Shown: positions 4,233-10,930 of the stretch, one piece after another | How positions within the stretch are numbered: position 1 is the first letter of the stretch | Layout of the letters: each line of letters begins with the position of its first letter | Assembly: GCA_029260155.1 (NCBI GenBank) | Contig: JAJDDU010000351.1 | Span: 1-10,930 of the forward strand | Origin: Phycisphaerae bacterium | GTDB taxonomy: Bacteria > Planctomycetota > Phycisphaerae > UBA1845 | Length of the DNA stretch: 10,930 nt | Direction: 5' to 3' | Notes under the pieces: generated by a model | What the model was told of the DNA's origin: nothing | Database searches by the model: none | The model's input: only the letters and a program-made list of their open reading frames with translations | Made by a program: the position numbers and the translations under genes

Positions 4233-7023
4233 CCGCGAATTGTGCTGTGGCGTCCTCGTTTTCGTAGCCGCTCTCGGGTGGGCTACTGCCGTCGGGGCAG
4301 CAGAACCGTATCCCGAAGAGCACCGGTTTGAGTCCAAAGCGTTTTACGAGGGTCTGCGAAAACGCGGATTGACCGATCTGTTGGCGCTGCACCTTCGCGA
4401 GCATCCGCCAGCCGACGCTGTCGACGCGCTGCTGCTGGCGCGAGATATCAAGCTTGCTCAACACGCCGATCCGTCGCGCAGCAATGCAGACCGCGTCAAC
4501 GCGCTCGCAGAATCCAATCGCCTGCTGGAATCGCTGATCGAGCACAATCCCAATGGCCGGCGGACACGCGCCTGGCAAATGGAACTCGGTAAGAGCTTGC
4601 TCTACGCGGAGGCGGACCGCTACACATCCAGTATTCTCTATCGCGGTGGGACAGCCGCCGACGCTGTTGCGTTGCAAGGGTTGATGGAGCGGACGCTGGC
4701 CGTGTTCGGCACACTGTCACACCAGTTCCAGGAGGAGTACGAAAGCCTCGATGATTTGCCCCCGGCTGAATACGATCGCCGGGAGGGATTGGGCGAGATC
4801 GCCAAACTCGAACAGGACATGGCGCTGGCGGATTATCTGCAAGCGTGGGCTCGCTTCTATCGCGGGATTTCTCGCGACGCTGACGATACCGAACGCTTAA
4901 CCGATTTTCGCGAAGTGCTCGAATACCTCGAAGACCGCTCGCATCTGTTGGCATCGCCGCATTCCGCCAGCCACCACCAAGCGCAGGCGTTGCTGCTCGC
5001 CGGCATGAGCGATCGACGCCTCGGTCAATTCACGCCTTGCCGCGAGCGTTTGGGGTTGGCGATCGACATCGTGGCTGCCTTGCCGGAATCAGACAACCGG
5101 CAGAAACTCGATTGGGTGGTTACGCTGGCCCGTATCGAGTTGGTTCGCAGCCTGAGCGATGCCGGCCGGTTCGACGGGGCGCGGCAGGCGCTTGGCTTGT
5201 TCAAGCGGCAGGTTGAGAGCTCCACGCCGGACGAATTTGGAAAGATGCTGATGGTCGCGCTGCTGGAGCGCGCAACGTACCGCGAGTTCGCGCGGCGTAT
5301 CGATGGGGCGGACAAGCACGGCGAGGCGGACGAGTTGCGCGTACGCGCCGTTGGTACGCTGGCGACGCTCGCGCGAAAGGACGCCGCCAGCCGCGATAAG
5401 ATCTACGGAGCGCTGTACGAAATCCTGAGCGAGGAAACGGAAGTCGATTCGCTTTCACCATTCGAGCGAAGTGCCTATCTTGCGGGCGCGCTCGGCAAAG
5501 CCGACACTCTGGCCGAAGAAATCGACGCCCGTCTGGCGGCGGGCCTGCCAACGACCGATTCTGAGATTATCGCCGCAGAAGAACAGCGAAGACGTGTGCT
5601 GGAGTCGGCCATTGACGTGGGGCGTGCGCTTTCAGTGTCGCAGAGTGACACTCCCGGCGTGCTTCGTGCCGAGGCCCGCTTCAATCTCGCTGTGGCCTTC
5701 CACCGTCGCGCGCGACGACTCGACGCAGCCACCGCGTTTCTCTCCGTCGCACAGCACGACCCGGAGTATCCCAAAGCGCAGGACGCCGCTACATTTGCTG
5801 TGCAACTGGCCTGGGAACTTCAGGAGGATGCAGTCCTCGCAGGGCGAAGCGAGATTCAAGAACTGTACGAACATTCCTTGCGAACCTTGACGGAGCAGTT
5901 TCCTGAATCCGAAAGCGCGCGGTATTGGCAGTTCTTCCGCGGGCAGTATCTGGCCGGCACCGATCGTCTCGAGGACGCAGCCGATGTCTATGCGAGGGTC
6001 AGTCCCGATCACGAACGCTACGCAGAGGCTGTCTATCTGTCGTCCGAAGCCAATGCGGAGTTGCTAAAACGCTTCGCCGCACAGAACCCGGGCAACAGCC
6101 GAGCGATTACGAGCCGTGCGACGATGGCCATCCGCGCCGCGCAGGATGCCACCGAGCAGTTGACCCGGGCCGTCGCCAAGGCTTCGTCCGCAGCTCGACG
6201 CGACGAACTGCATCGCTTGGCGGCGCGGTCCAAGATCCTCACGGCTGAATTGTGCGTCATCCCCCGCGTGAGCAGGTGGAAGCGCGCACTGGATACACTG
6301 GAAGGCTTCGAGGGCGAATACCCCGCGCAATCCGTGTTGATAGGCCGCGTTTTGCGTACGCGCATGATCGCGCTCGAATCGCTCGGCCGCGTCGAAGAGG
6401 CATCGCAGATGATCCCGCGGTATGTGGCCAACGATCCGCAGGGGGCAGTGCCCACGCTCCAGGGACTATTCGACGCGCTTCGAGAGGAAATCGAACGTCA
6501 CACGAATGCCGGTCGCATTGATCAAGCCCGCGCCCGCGCGGAACTGGCAGTCGTTATTGCGGAAGGCATCTACAACGTCGCCCGCGAACAGCCCCAGTTA
6601 TTTAACGTTGATGCCGTCTATGCCGTACGCATCCAGTTGGCCGAGGCGACCATTGAGTCCGGGGACCACAACCGCGCGCAATCGCTGTTCGCCGAGTGCA
6701 TCAAAGAGGACGCATTGCGATACGACGACGGCGAACCACGCGACATCCGCGCAATCAAGGGAAGTGCCGAGGCCCGCTATCAGCTGGGCGACTATGAGGC
6801 TGCACTGCCGCTTTTCAATCGTGTGTTCCGTGGCGGCGATCAGGGAACGCGGTTATGGTGGCATGCGTTGCTGCGCGACTTGCAGTGTCGCACACAGCTA
6901 GACGGCGACCCAAGCGGGATCGTCAAGGTGATCCAGCAGCGCAGATTCTTCGATCAGCAGATGGGCGGAGCGGACCTTCGCCGCCAGTTCGACGCCTTGT
7001 TGGAGACGAACGAAAAACGCTAG
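4210..7023 (+). CDS. Large secreted TPR-like repeat protein
   Basis: The protein has 937 residues from an ATG inside the end of the second exbD (23-nt overlap). A hydrophobic segment at about 12-28 (CGVLVFVAALGWATAVGA) ending in GAA before EP looks like a signal peptide. Its n-region is unusual in carrying two glutamates against two arginines. The mature protein is almost wholly helical with TPR-type pairs. Clear examples are AEARFNLAVAFHRRARRLDAA, AVYAVRIQLAEATIESGDHN and IKGSAEARYQLGDYEAALPL. I see no catalytic motif and no membrane helix after the signal. Proteins of this type next to ExbB/ExbD in planctomycetes are usually annotated only as TPR proteins. The likely role is a periplasmic scaffold that binds the energised partner or links it to the outer membrane. 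TPR character is well supported; function is unknown. Confidence 0.85.
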   Translation: MCRSEWNNRELCCGVLVFVAALGWATAVGAAEPYPEEHRFESKAFYEGLRKRGLTDLLALHLREHPPADAVDALLLARDIKLAQHADPSRSNADRVNALAESNRLLESLIEHNPNGRRTRAWQMELGKSLLYAEADRYTSSILYRGGTAADAVALQGLMERTLAVFGTLSHQFQEEYESLDDLPPAEYDRREGLGEIAKLEQDMALADYLQAWARFYRGISRDADDTERLTDFREVLEYLEDRSHLLASPHSASHHQAQALLLAGMSDRRLGQFTPCRERLGLAIDIVAALPESDNRQKLDWVVTLARIELVRSLSDAGRFDGARQALGLFKRQVESSTPDEFGKMLMVALLERATYREFARRIDGADKHGEADELRVRAVGTLATLARKDAASRDKIYGALYEILSEETEVDSLSPFERSAYLAGALGKADTLAEEIDARLAAGLPTTDSEIIAAEEQRRRVLESAIDVGRALSVSQSDTPGVLRAEARFNLAVAFHRRARRLDAATAFLSVAQHDPEYPKAQDAATFAVQLAWELQEDAVLAGRSEIQELYEHSLRTLTEQFPESESARYWQFFRGQYLAGTDRLEDAADVYARVSPDHERYAEAVYLSSEANAELLKRFAAQNPGNSRAITSRATMAIRAAQDATEQLTRAVAKASSAARRDELHRLAARSKILTAELCVIPRVSRWKRALDTLEGFEGEYPAQSVLIGRVLRTRMIALESLGRVEEASQMIPRYVANDPQGAVPTLQGLFDALREEIERHTNAGRIDQARARAELAVVIAEGIYNVAREQPQLFNVDAVYAVRIQLAEATIESGDHNRAQSLFAECIKEDALRYDDGEPRDIRAIKGSAEARYQLGDYEAALPLFNRVFRGGDQGTRLWWHALLRDLQCRTQLDGDPSGIVKVIQQRRFFDQQMGGADLRRQFDALLETNEKR

Positions 7024-7082
7024 CGTGGGATTTTTCCGAGCCCTGACCGTGCGGGAGGAGACGCAGCGAAAGGAACACCGAA

Positions 7083-7649
7083 GTGCTCAACACGATGCGA
7101 CTGAATACCGACCAAGCGATGCTGCTGGTCATCGATATGCAGACGAAACTGCTGCCGCTCATCGACAACATGGAGCGTGTCCTCGAAACATCCTGCCTGC
7201 TGGTGCGCGCAGCCGAGCTTTTCGAGTTACCCGTCATTGTTACCGAGCAGTACCCCAAGGGAATAGGCCCCACTGTTGCCGAATTGGTCGGCGTCCTAGA
7301 GCCGATCAATCCCGCGACCATGGAAAAAGCATCCATGAGCGTCTGCGGCGAGGAGCCCATACGCGAACGTCTGCGCGAAATCGATCGTGAGCAGATCATC
7401 ATCTGCGGCATTGAGGCTCACGTCTGCGTCCAGCAGAGCGTGCTCGATCTGCTTGCCATGGACTATCAGGTCCACGTCTGTGCCGACGCCGTCGGCTCGC
7501 GCGCCGCGATCGACTACAAAATGGCGTTGCACCGCATGCGTCAATCCGGCGCGACGGTGACAACGGCGGAGACGGTGTTGTTCGAGCTCATCGAACGATG
7601 CGACGCAGAGAAGTTCAAGCCCATGCTCGAACTCGTTAAGTCACGCTGA
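7083..7649 (+). CDS. Isochorismatase-family cysteine hydrolase (ISOC1/ISOC2-like)
   Basis: The protein has 188 residues from a GTG with AAAGGAA 7 nt upstream; the ATG four codons later is an alternative. It is a complete single-domain member. The catalytic triad is visible: D18 (LLVIDMQ), K82 (MEKASMS) and C115 (GIEAHVCVQQS), with the conserved cis-peptide region just before the cysteine. VIVTEQYPKGIGPTV is typical of the ISOC1/ISOC2 (YcaC-related) branch rather than of the true enterobactin isochorismatases. The family cleaves amide or ester bonds in small molecules; the substrate of this branch is not established. It lies 59 nt after the big TPR gene and 16 nt before the small zinc-ribbon gene. 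It may therefore share a transcript with the latter, but a functional link to either side is not evident. Confidence 0.9.
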   Translation: MLNTMRLNTDQAMLLVIDMQTKLLPLIDNMERVLETSCLLVRAAELFELPVIVTEQYPKGIGPTVAELVGVLEPINPATMEKASMSVCGEEPIRERLREIDREQIIICGIEAHVCVQQSVLDLLAMDYQVHVCADAVGSRAAIDYKMALHRMRQSGATVTTAETVLFELIERCDAEKFKPMLELVKSR

Positions 7650-7665
7650 GGGCTGCACGCACGTC

Positions 7666-7911
7666 ATGAGTACCTACTTCGACGAAGATGATCGGGACGC
7701 ACCTCTGGAGCAAGACGTAGACGCCGACGACGAGGCCAATGAGATATTGCCCTGCCCGTCCTGCGGGCAGGAAGTATTCGAAGACGCCGAGCGATGTCCT
7801 TACTGTGGTGACTGGATAACCCCTGGAAGTGCCGGCGGGCGGCTGCACTGGGTGTGGATGATCGCCGGAGTCCTTGCGTTGGCTGCGTTCATTACGGTAT
7901 CGGTGCTGTGA
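7666..7911 (+). CDS. Small zinc-ribbon membrane protein
   Basis: The protein has 81 residues. A very acidic N-terminus (residues 6-26) is followed by a zinc ribbon with C30-PS-C33-G and C44-PY-C47-GDWI, then one C-terminal membrane helix (about 59-80). The ribosome binding site is weak (GAGGG, 13 nt upstream). Such tail-anchored double-CxxC proteins are common small genes in planctomycetes and have no known function. The stop shares bases with the next start (TGATG), so it is probably co-translated with the zinc-ribbon/Nudix protein, which also begins with a zinc ribbon followed by helices. A cytoplasmic zinc ribbon held at the membrane, perhaps as a protein-contact module, is the simplest reading. 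Confidence 0.82.
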   Translation: MSTYFDEDDRDAPLEQDVDADDEANEILPCPSCGQEVFEDAERCPYCGDWITPGSAGGRLHWVWMIAGVLALAAFITVSVL

Positions 7912-9356
7912 TGGCTGATCCCGTTGAGGACATAGACCTCCACTGCCTGGAATGCGACTATAACCTCACCGGCGTTGAATCCGCCCGCTGCCCCGAGTGC
8001 GGCTGGGCGATCAACTACGCTGTCTTGCAGATCGCCCGCGACCCTACGGTGGCCGGTGCACAGGTCTCCATGCTCGCAGCGCTCTGCGGTGTCGTCGGGC
8101 TCATTCCGTTCGGACTGCTCGCGGTATTGCTGTGGTACGGACGGTGGCTGACCGGACCACCGGCTGCATCGCTGGCATTCGCATTGACGACGACTGCGTG
8201 CGCGATTCTGCTTCTCGTCCTGGCGTTCTATGTCATCCCGACGGCGCGTCTGTGGCCGGTCTACGCACCGCGGTTTGCACTTACTTGTCGCGTCGCCGCG
8301 GCGGCGCAATTGGTATCTGTCATTGTCGGCGTCGTGCAAGCCAACACATACGGTGTGATCGGGTTGGTATTGGGGTTTCTGCTGGCCTCGGGAGTCGCTT
8401 GGGTGCTTCTGTTTGCGACATTCGTTGCACTGTCCGCGAAGGGCGACATCCTTCAGGGTTATCTCGACGAACAGTCGCGCCGTGGCGACGAAAAGGAGTC
8501 CGACGCTCCCTTCATAGTCCACGCGACCGGGCGGTTTTCGCCGGAGCACGTTGAAGTCGTTTGGGACGATACCAAGAGAGAGACCAACCCGGAAATCGAA
8601 ACATCCATCGAAGCCATTTGGACCGAGAAGCGGCGCCAAGCGGATCGCAGCGATCAGATTCTGTACAATGGTCCGGTTGGTCGGCTGGTCGCCTTTGAAG
8701 TCGAACGAACGCGGCTTGTATTGCGAATCGGCGCGACCGACTATCGCGATTTCGTCGGCACGAACATCAGCCACGTTGATCAGGCTCAAAGATATGACAC
8801 GCGACTGCGGGCAGATCCGCTGGGAACGTCTGCAACCGTCTTGACCTCCGACGGCCACCTTCTATACGGTCGTCGAGGCGAGCGGGTCGCATCTCACGCA
8901 GGCGGACTGCACACATTCGGCGGCATGTTGGAGAAGAAAGACCAGCGATCCGACAATTGCTACGACGTATTCGGCGCGGTGCGACGCGAACTGCGCGAGG
9001 AATTGCATCTGACGGAGCGCGAGATTGTCGACGTCGTCTGCACCGGTCTCGTCCGCGATTCTCACACGCTGCAACCGGAATTGCTCTTCGACGCGGAGGT
9101 GAGTCTCACGAGGGGCGAGATTCTGTCACGTTTCGACGCAGCCACCGACGAGGAACACACCGCCATCGAAGGGTGTCTCGATGAACCCGAGGCCATTGTC
9201 CCCTTCGTCAACCGGTCGCAGCCCGTCGTCCCCGTCGCGCTCGCCGCTATCCTCCTGCATGGCCGCGCAAACTGGGGACTCGACTGGTACGAAAGCACCG
9301 CGTATGTTCTCTTCGGCGATCTTCCCAGACACACGACCCAACGAGGCGGCCAGTGA
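7911..9356 (+). CDS. Zinc-ribbon / four-helix membrane protein fused to a NUDT22-like Nudix domain
   Basis: The protein has 481 residues from the ATG that overlaps the previous stop (TGATG); the frame is open from a GTG at 7854, but that start would run deep into the upstream gene. Residues 12-30 form a planctomycete-type zinc ribbon (HC-LEC-DYNLTG...RCPECG; C12, C15, C27, C30). Four membrane helices follow between about 45 and 175. The soluble C-terminal half (about 225-470) resembles human NUDT22, a UDP-glucose/UDP-galactose hydrolase, as I remember it: EAIW, LVLRIGATDYRDFVGTN (T276-N285), RADPLGTSATVLTSDGHLL, then the Nudix box ending R359-E-L-R-E-E-L-H-L367. The box is non-canonical: H366 replaces the usual glycine and the upstream glutamate position is not conserved, while the metal-binding E360, E363 and E364 remain. 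A membrane-bound nucleotide-sugar hydrolase is inferred. The next gene overlaps by 4 nt. Confidence 0.85.
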   Translation: MADPVEDIDLHCLECDYNLTGVESARCPECGWAINYAVLQIARDPTVAGAQVSMLAALCGVVGLIPFGLLAVLLWYGRWLTGPPAASLAFALTTTACAILLLVLAFYVIPTARLWPVYAPRFALTCRVAAAAQLVSVIVGVVQANTYGVIGLVLGFLLASGVAWVLLFATFVALSAKGDILQGYLDEQSRRGDEKESDAPFIVHATGRFSPEHVEVVWDDTKRETNPEIETSIEAIWTEKRRQADRSDQILYNGPVGRLVAFEVERTRLVLRIGATDYRDFVGTNISHVDQAQRYDTRLRADPLGTSATVLTSDGHLLYGRRGERVASHAGGLHTFGGMLEKKDQRSDNCYDVFGAVRRELREELHLTEREIVDVVCTGLVRDSHTLQPELLFDAEVSLTRGEILSRFDAATDEEHTAIEGCLDEPEAIVPFVNRSQPVVPVALAAILLHGRANWGLDWYESTAYVLFGDLPRHTTQRGGQ

Positions 9357-9955
9357 AACGTAGCGCCAGAAAAACAACACCAAAGGTCGTTGACGGTAAG
9401 GTCCAGCGCAAGAACCGCTCCGCCGAGACGCCGAACTATTACAATACGCCGCAAGACGTACCAGTGATCGATCGTCAAAAGTCCGGCCACGGGTATCGTC
9501 ATCTCATCAAGAAACGCGAACTCGTCGACTTCATCAGCATCCTCCCGGACTGGGAAGAACTGTCCAGAGGCCTCAATGCGGTCGTCCTTGCATCGGGTGA
9601 GTTCAACGTCGACGGCTGGTATGGTTCCGGGGTCGTTGGAATCTGTGCTTGGGATCGCGTGCTGGCGCGCGAGTTGGACCCGTCGTACTATGCTGAGCAC
9701 CGCGACCTCTTTGCTCGTCTCGGCGTCCCCTGTCGGAAAACCGGCGGCGTCTGGTCATGCGAATTCAACGAAGCGACCGCCCGCGCCTATCAACTCGTCC
9801 ACGTGTTCCTTCACGAATTGGGCCATCATCACGATCGAATGACGACGAAGTCGAAGGGGCGTGCCAACCGCGGCGAAGACTACGCCGAAAACTACGCGAT
9901 CCAATACGAGAAGGTGATCTGGAACCGCTACCAGGAAGTCTTCGGATTGGTATAG
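9353..9955 (+). CDS. Putative HExxH zinc metallopeptidase, unknown family
   Basis: The protein has 200 residues from a GTG overlapping the previous stop (GTGA), with GAGGCGG just upstream. The N-terminus is basic and has no signal peptide, so it is probably cytoplasmic. Residues 154-161 read HELGHHHD, a complete HExxH zinc site with E155 as likely base. E175 and E179 in GEDYAENYA follow 17 and 21 residues after H158, each in an ExxA context like the third ligand of gluzincin peptidases. I cannot assign a family. The middle has conserved-looking aromatic segments (FNVDGWYGSGVVGICAWDR). Placement directly behind the NUDT22-like protein suggests joint function, but substrate and partner are unknown. 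A non-proteolytic metal-binding role is possible. Confidence 0.78.
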   Translation: MKRSARKTTPKVVDGKVQRKNRSAETPNYYNTPQDVPVIDRQKSGHGYRHLIKKRELVDFISILPDWEELSRGLNAVVLASGEFNVDGWYGSGVVGICAWDRVLARELDPSYYAEHRDLFARLGVPCRKTGGVWSCEFNEATARAYQLVHVFLHELGHHHDRMTTKSKGRANRGEDYAENYAIQYEKVIWNRYQEVFGLV

Positions 9956-9963
9956 CGCTCCGC

Positions 9964-9980
9964 CGCGAGCGTCGCTCGCG
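9964..9980. terminator. Perfect inverted repeat between convergent genes, likely bidirectional terminator
   Basis: CGCGAGCG and CGCTCGCG flank a single T, giving 8 complementary pairs around one central base. It lies between the stop codons of two converging genes (9955 on the plus strand, 9995 on the minus strand). No T-run follows on either side, so termination would be of the GC-hairpin type rather than the classical U-tract type. Confidence 0.5.
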
Positions 9981-9994
9981 ATCGCATGGTCGTG

Positions 9995-10930
9995 TCAAGC
10001 TGCGGCTGCGCTCCGACGCGACACGATGGCCAACCCAATCAACATGATTCCACTCAGCGCGACCATGCCCCATTGCGATACGGTCGGAATCGGCTCTGCA
10101 ATCTCCGACATGCAATCCGACGAGCAGCCATCGCCGCTGACGTTGTTGCCGTCGTCGCATTCTTCCGCGCCGTCCATCAGACCATCGCCGCACGTCGGGC
10201 CGAAAAACGTCATTGCATATGCGTACGACTCTTCGCCGACGGCTTGTCCGATGTGGCGTCCGGGCAGGTCGTCTGCCGGCGGATGTATCCCGCCCCATAT
10301 GCGAGACAGGCTGCACTGATCGGAAGCGTCAAAATAGCTCGCCCACTGGAGGGTCACGTCCATGCTGGGTCCGTCCTCGAACACCAGGAACTCGTTCTGG
10401 GGACAATGGAACTCGCCCAGACCGCCCGGAAAATACGGCGACCCGGTGATTTCGGTCATGATGACAGCCGCCGCGCGACTGTACGTGCTGTGGCCCGAGA
10501 CGTACCCGGCGAAGGGCGGCGTCACAAAGCTCGGCCGCTGGTAAGGCCACCAATTCTCAGCCAGGATCCAGCCCACCCCCGCGGTATCGACATCGGGATT
10601 GGCGATGTAGTCATGTCCTCGCCAACTATGGAGCGCAATCTTGCCTTCCTCACCAGCCAGGTGCGCGTGACGCTCGCCGGCCGCAGTCGATGCCGCCGTC
10701 ACCACCTCGATCAGTCCCGGACGCAGGTTGATTCCGCCCGCGTGAAACGAAGGCGCCAGCGGGTCCGAGCACTGGCCAAGGTCGCACATGTAGCGAATTG
10801 CAGAGACTGGGCGAATGTAGTCGTACCATCCCTTGACGCCCCACGCCGCAATCGCGCAATCGTGCATGGCCCCACCCATCGCGAGGTACAGCTTCACATC
10901 CCACTCAAGATCGTCGAGCACGGGACCGGC
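9995..10930 (-). CDS. Vanadium haloperoxidase/PAP2-type enzyme with surface-sorting tail (5' end outside window)
   Basis: The frame stays open to the window edge, so the N-terminus is missing; 311 residues are visible, numbered from the edge. The vanadate/phosphate-binding motifs of the PAP2-haloperoxidase superfamily are complete: K33-x6-R40-P, S145-G-H147-S, and S209-R210-x5-H216-x3-D220. W-Y-D-Y-I-R-P-V-S-A-I-R is the wording typical of bacterial vanadium-dependent haloperoxidases rather than lipid phosphatases. The active site is followed by a cysteine-rich repeat (247-273) and an IPTL-type sorting tail (281-311). The protein is thus secreted and processed at the cell surface. Vanadium enzymes oxidise halides with peroxide; an acid phosphatase activity cannot be ruled out from sequence. 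It converges on the metallopeptidase gene. Confidence 0.88.
   Translation of the reverse strand, partial: AGPVLDDLEWDVKLYLAMGGAMHDCAIAAWGVKGWYDYIRPVSAIRYMCDLGQCSDPLAPSFHAGGINLRPGLIEVVTAASTAAGERHAHLAGEEGKIALHSWRGHDYIANPDVDTAGVGWILAENWWPYQRPSFVTPPFAGYVSGHSTYSRAAAVIMTEITGSPYFPGGLGEFHCPQNEFLVFEDGPSMDVTLQWASYFDASDQCSLSRIWGGIHPPADDLPGRHIGQAVGEESYAYAMTFFGPTCGDGLMDGAEECDDGNNVSGDGCSSDCMSEIAEPIPTVSQWGMVALSGIMLIGLAIVSRRSAAAA
9998..10090 (-). other. IPTL-CTERM-type protein-sorting tail
   Basis: The last 31 residues hold IPTVSQWG, a hydrophobic helix (MVALSGIMLIGLAIV) and the basic end SRRSAAAA. This is the plan of the IPTL-CTERM signal (usual motif IPTLSEWG), processed by an exosortase/archaeosortase-like membrane protease. 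V and Q at the fourth and sixth positions are conservative departures. No sorting enzyme lies in this window. Confidence 0.85.
10112..10192 (-). other. Myxo-Cys-type (DUF4215-like) cysteine-rich repeat
   Basis: The segment reads CGDG-x5-EECDDGNN-x-SGDGCSSDC (residues 247-273 of the visible protein). It is one copy of the CGDG...EECDDGN...DGCS..C repeat found in secreted proteins of myxobacteria and planctomycetes. The regular Asp/Asn pattern suggests calcium binding, and the four cysteines suggest disulphide bonds outside the cytoplasm. It acts as a spacer between the enzyme and the sorting tail. Confidence 0.85.

Noticed and set aside
4063..4677. 204-codon open frame on the minus strand across the ExbD/TPR junction
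   Set aside because: It overlaps two well-supported plus-strand genes and shows no recognisable domain.
7854..7910. GTG at 7854 as start of the Nudix fusion
   Set aside because: It would overlap the zinc-ribbon gene by 58 nt. The ATG at 7911 has a TGATG coupling and leads straight into the conserved zinc ribbon.
7800..8858. 352-codon open frame on the minus strand
   Set aside because: It is antisense to the zinc-ribbon/Nudix gene, with low-complexity Arg/Gln composition and no motif.
10919..10921. GTG as start of the haloperoxidase
   Set aside because: The frame stays open to the window edge, and no signal peptide follows the GTG although the protein has a secretion-dependent sorting tail. 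The real start is outside the window.
1..10930. tRNA, rRNA, CRISPR array, insertion sequence or prophage
   Set aside because: I saw no cloverleaf, spaced direct repeats, transposase, integrase or phage motifs on either strand by eye. A covariance-model search would be needed to exclude small RNAs.

Overview
The window reads as a GC-rich chromosomal segment of a planctomycete-like bacterium (Planctomycetota, possibly the Phycisphaerae side). Four things point there: an ExbB/ExbD cluster mixed with VWA and TPR proteins, a short N-terminal zinc ribbon of the CxxCxYxLTG...CPECG type, a surface enzyme ending in a cysteine-rich repeat plus an IPTL-type sorting tail, and frequent GTG/TTG starts. A myxobacterial or other deep-branching Gram-negative source is less likely but not excluded. 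No RNA genes, CRISPR array, phage genes or insertion sequences were seen.

Region 1 (about 1-7023, + strand) is a six-gene cluster: a membrane-anchored VWA protein, a secreted TPR-like protein, ExbB/TolQ, two different ExbD/TolR proteins and a 937-residue secreted TPR-like protein. Spacing is tight from exbB onward (9-nt gap, 4-nt overlap, 23-nt overlap). ExbB/ExbD complexes use the proton-motive force to move a TonB- or TolA-like partner in the periplasm. No ordinary tonB or tolA is present. The VWA protein, however, has the TonB/TolA plan: short cytoplasmic tail, one membrane helix carrying S-x3-H, periplasmic linker, C-terminal domain. I infer that it is the energised partner and the TPR proteins its periplasmic scaffold or clients. 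This is the best candidate here for an undescribed system.

Region 2 (7083-9955, + strand) holds an isochorismatase-family hydrolase, a small zinc-ribbon membrane protein, a zinc-ribbon/four-helix membrane protein fused to a Nudix domain resembling animal NUDT22 (a UDP-glucose/UDP-galactose hydrolase), and an HExxH putative metallopeptidase. The last three are linked by a TGATG junction and a GTGA overlap and are probably co-translated.

Region 3 (9995-10930, - strand) is the C-terminal part of a secreted vanadium haloperoxidase/PAP2-type enzyme, with a calcium-binding-like cysteine-rich repeat and an IPTL-CTERM tail. It converges on region 2 across a perfect inverted repeat that probably ends transcription both ways.

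Non-coding structure is concentrated at the cluster start (two TCAATTGA palindromes), after the VWA gene (8-bp hairpin) and before exbB (a dispersed-repeat sequence, then a 7-bp GC hairpin).
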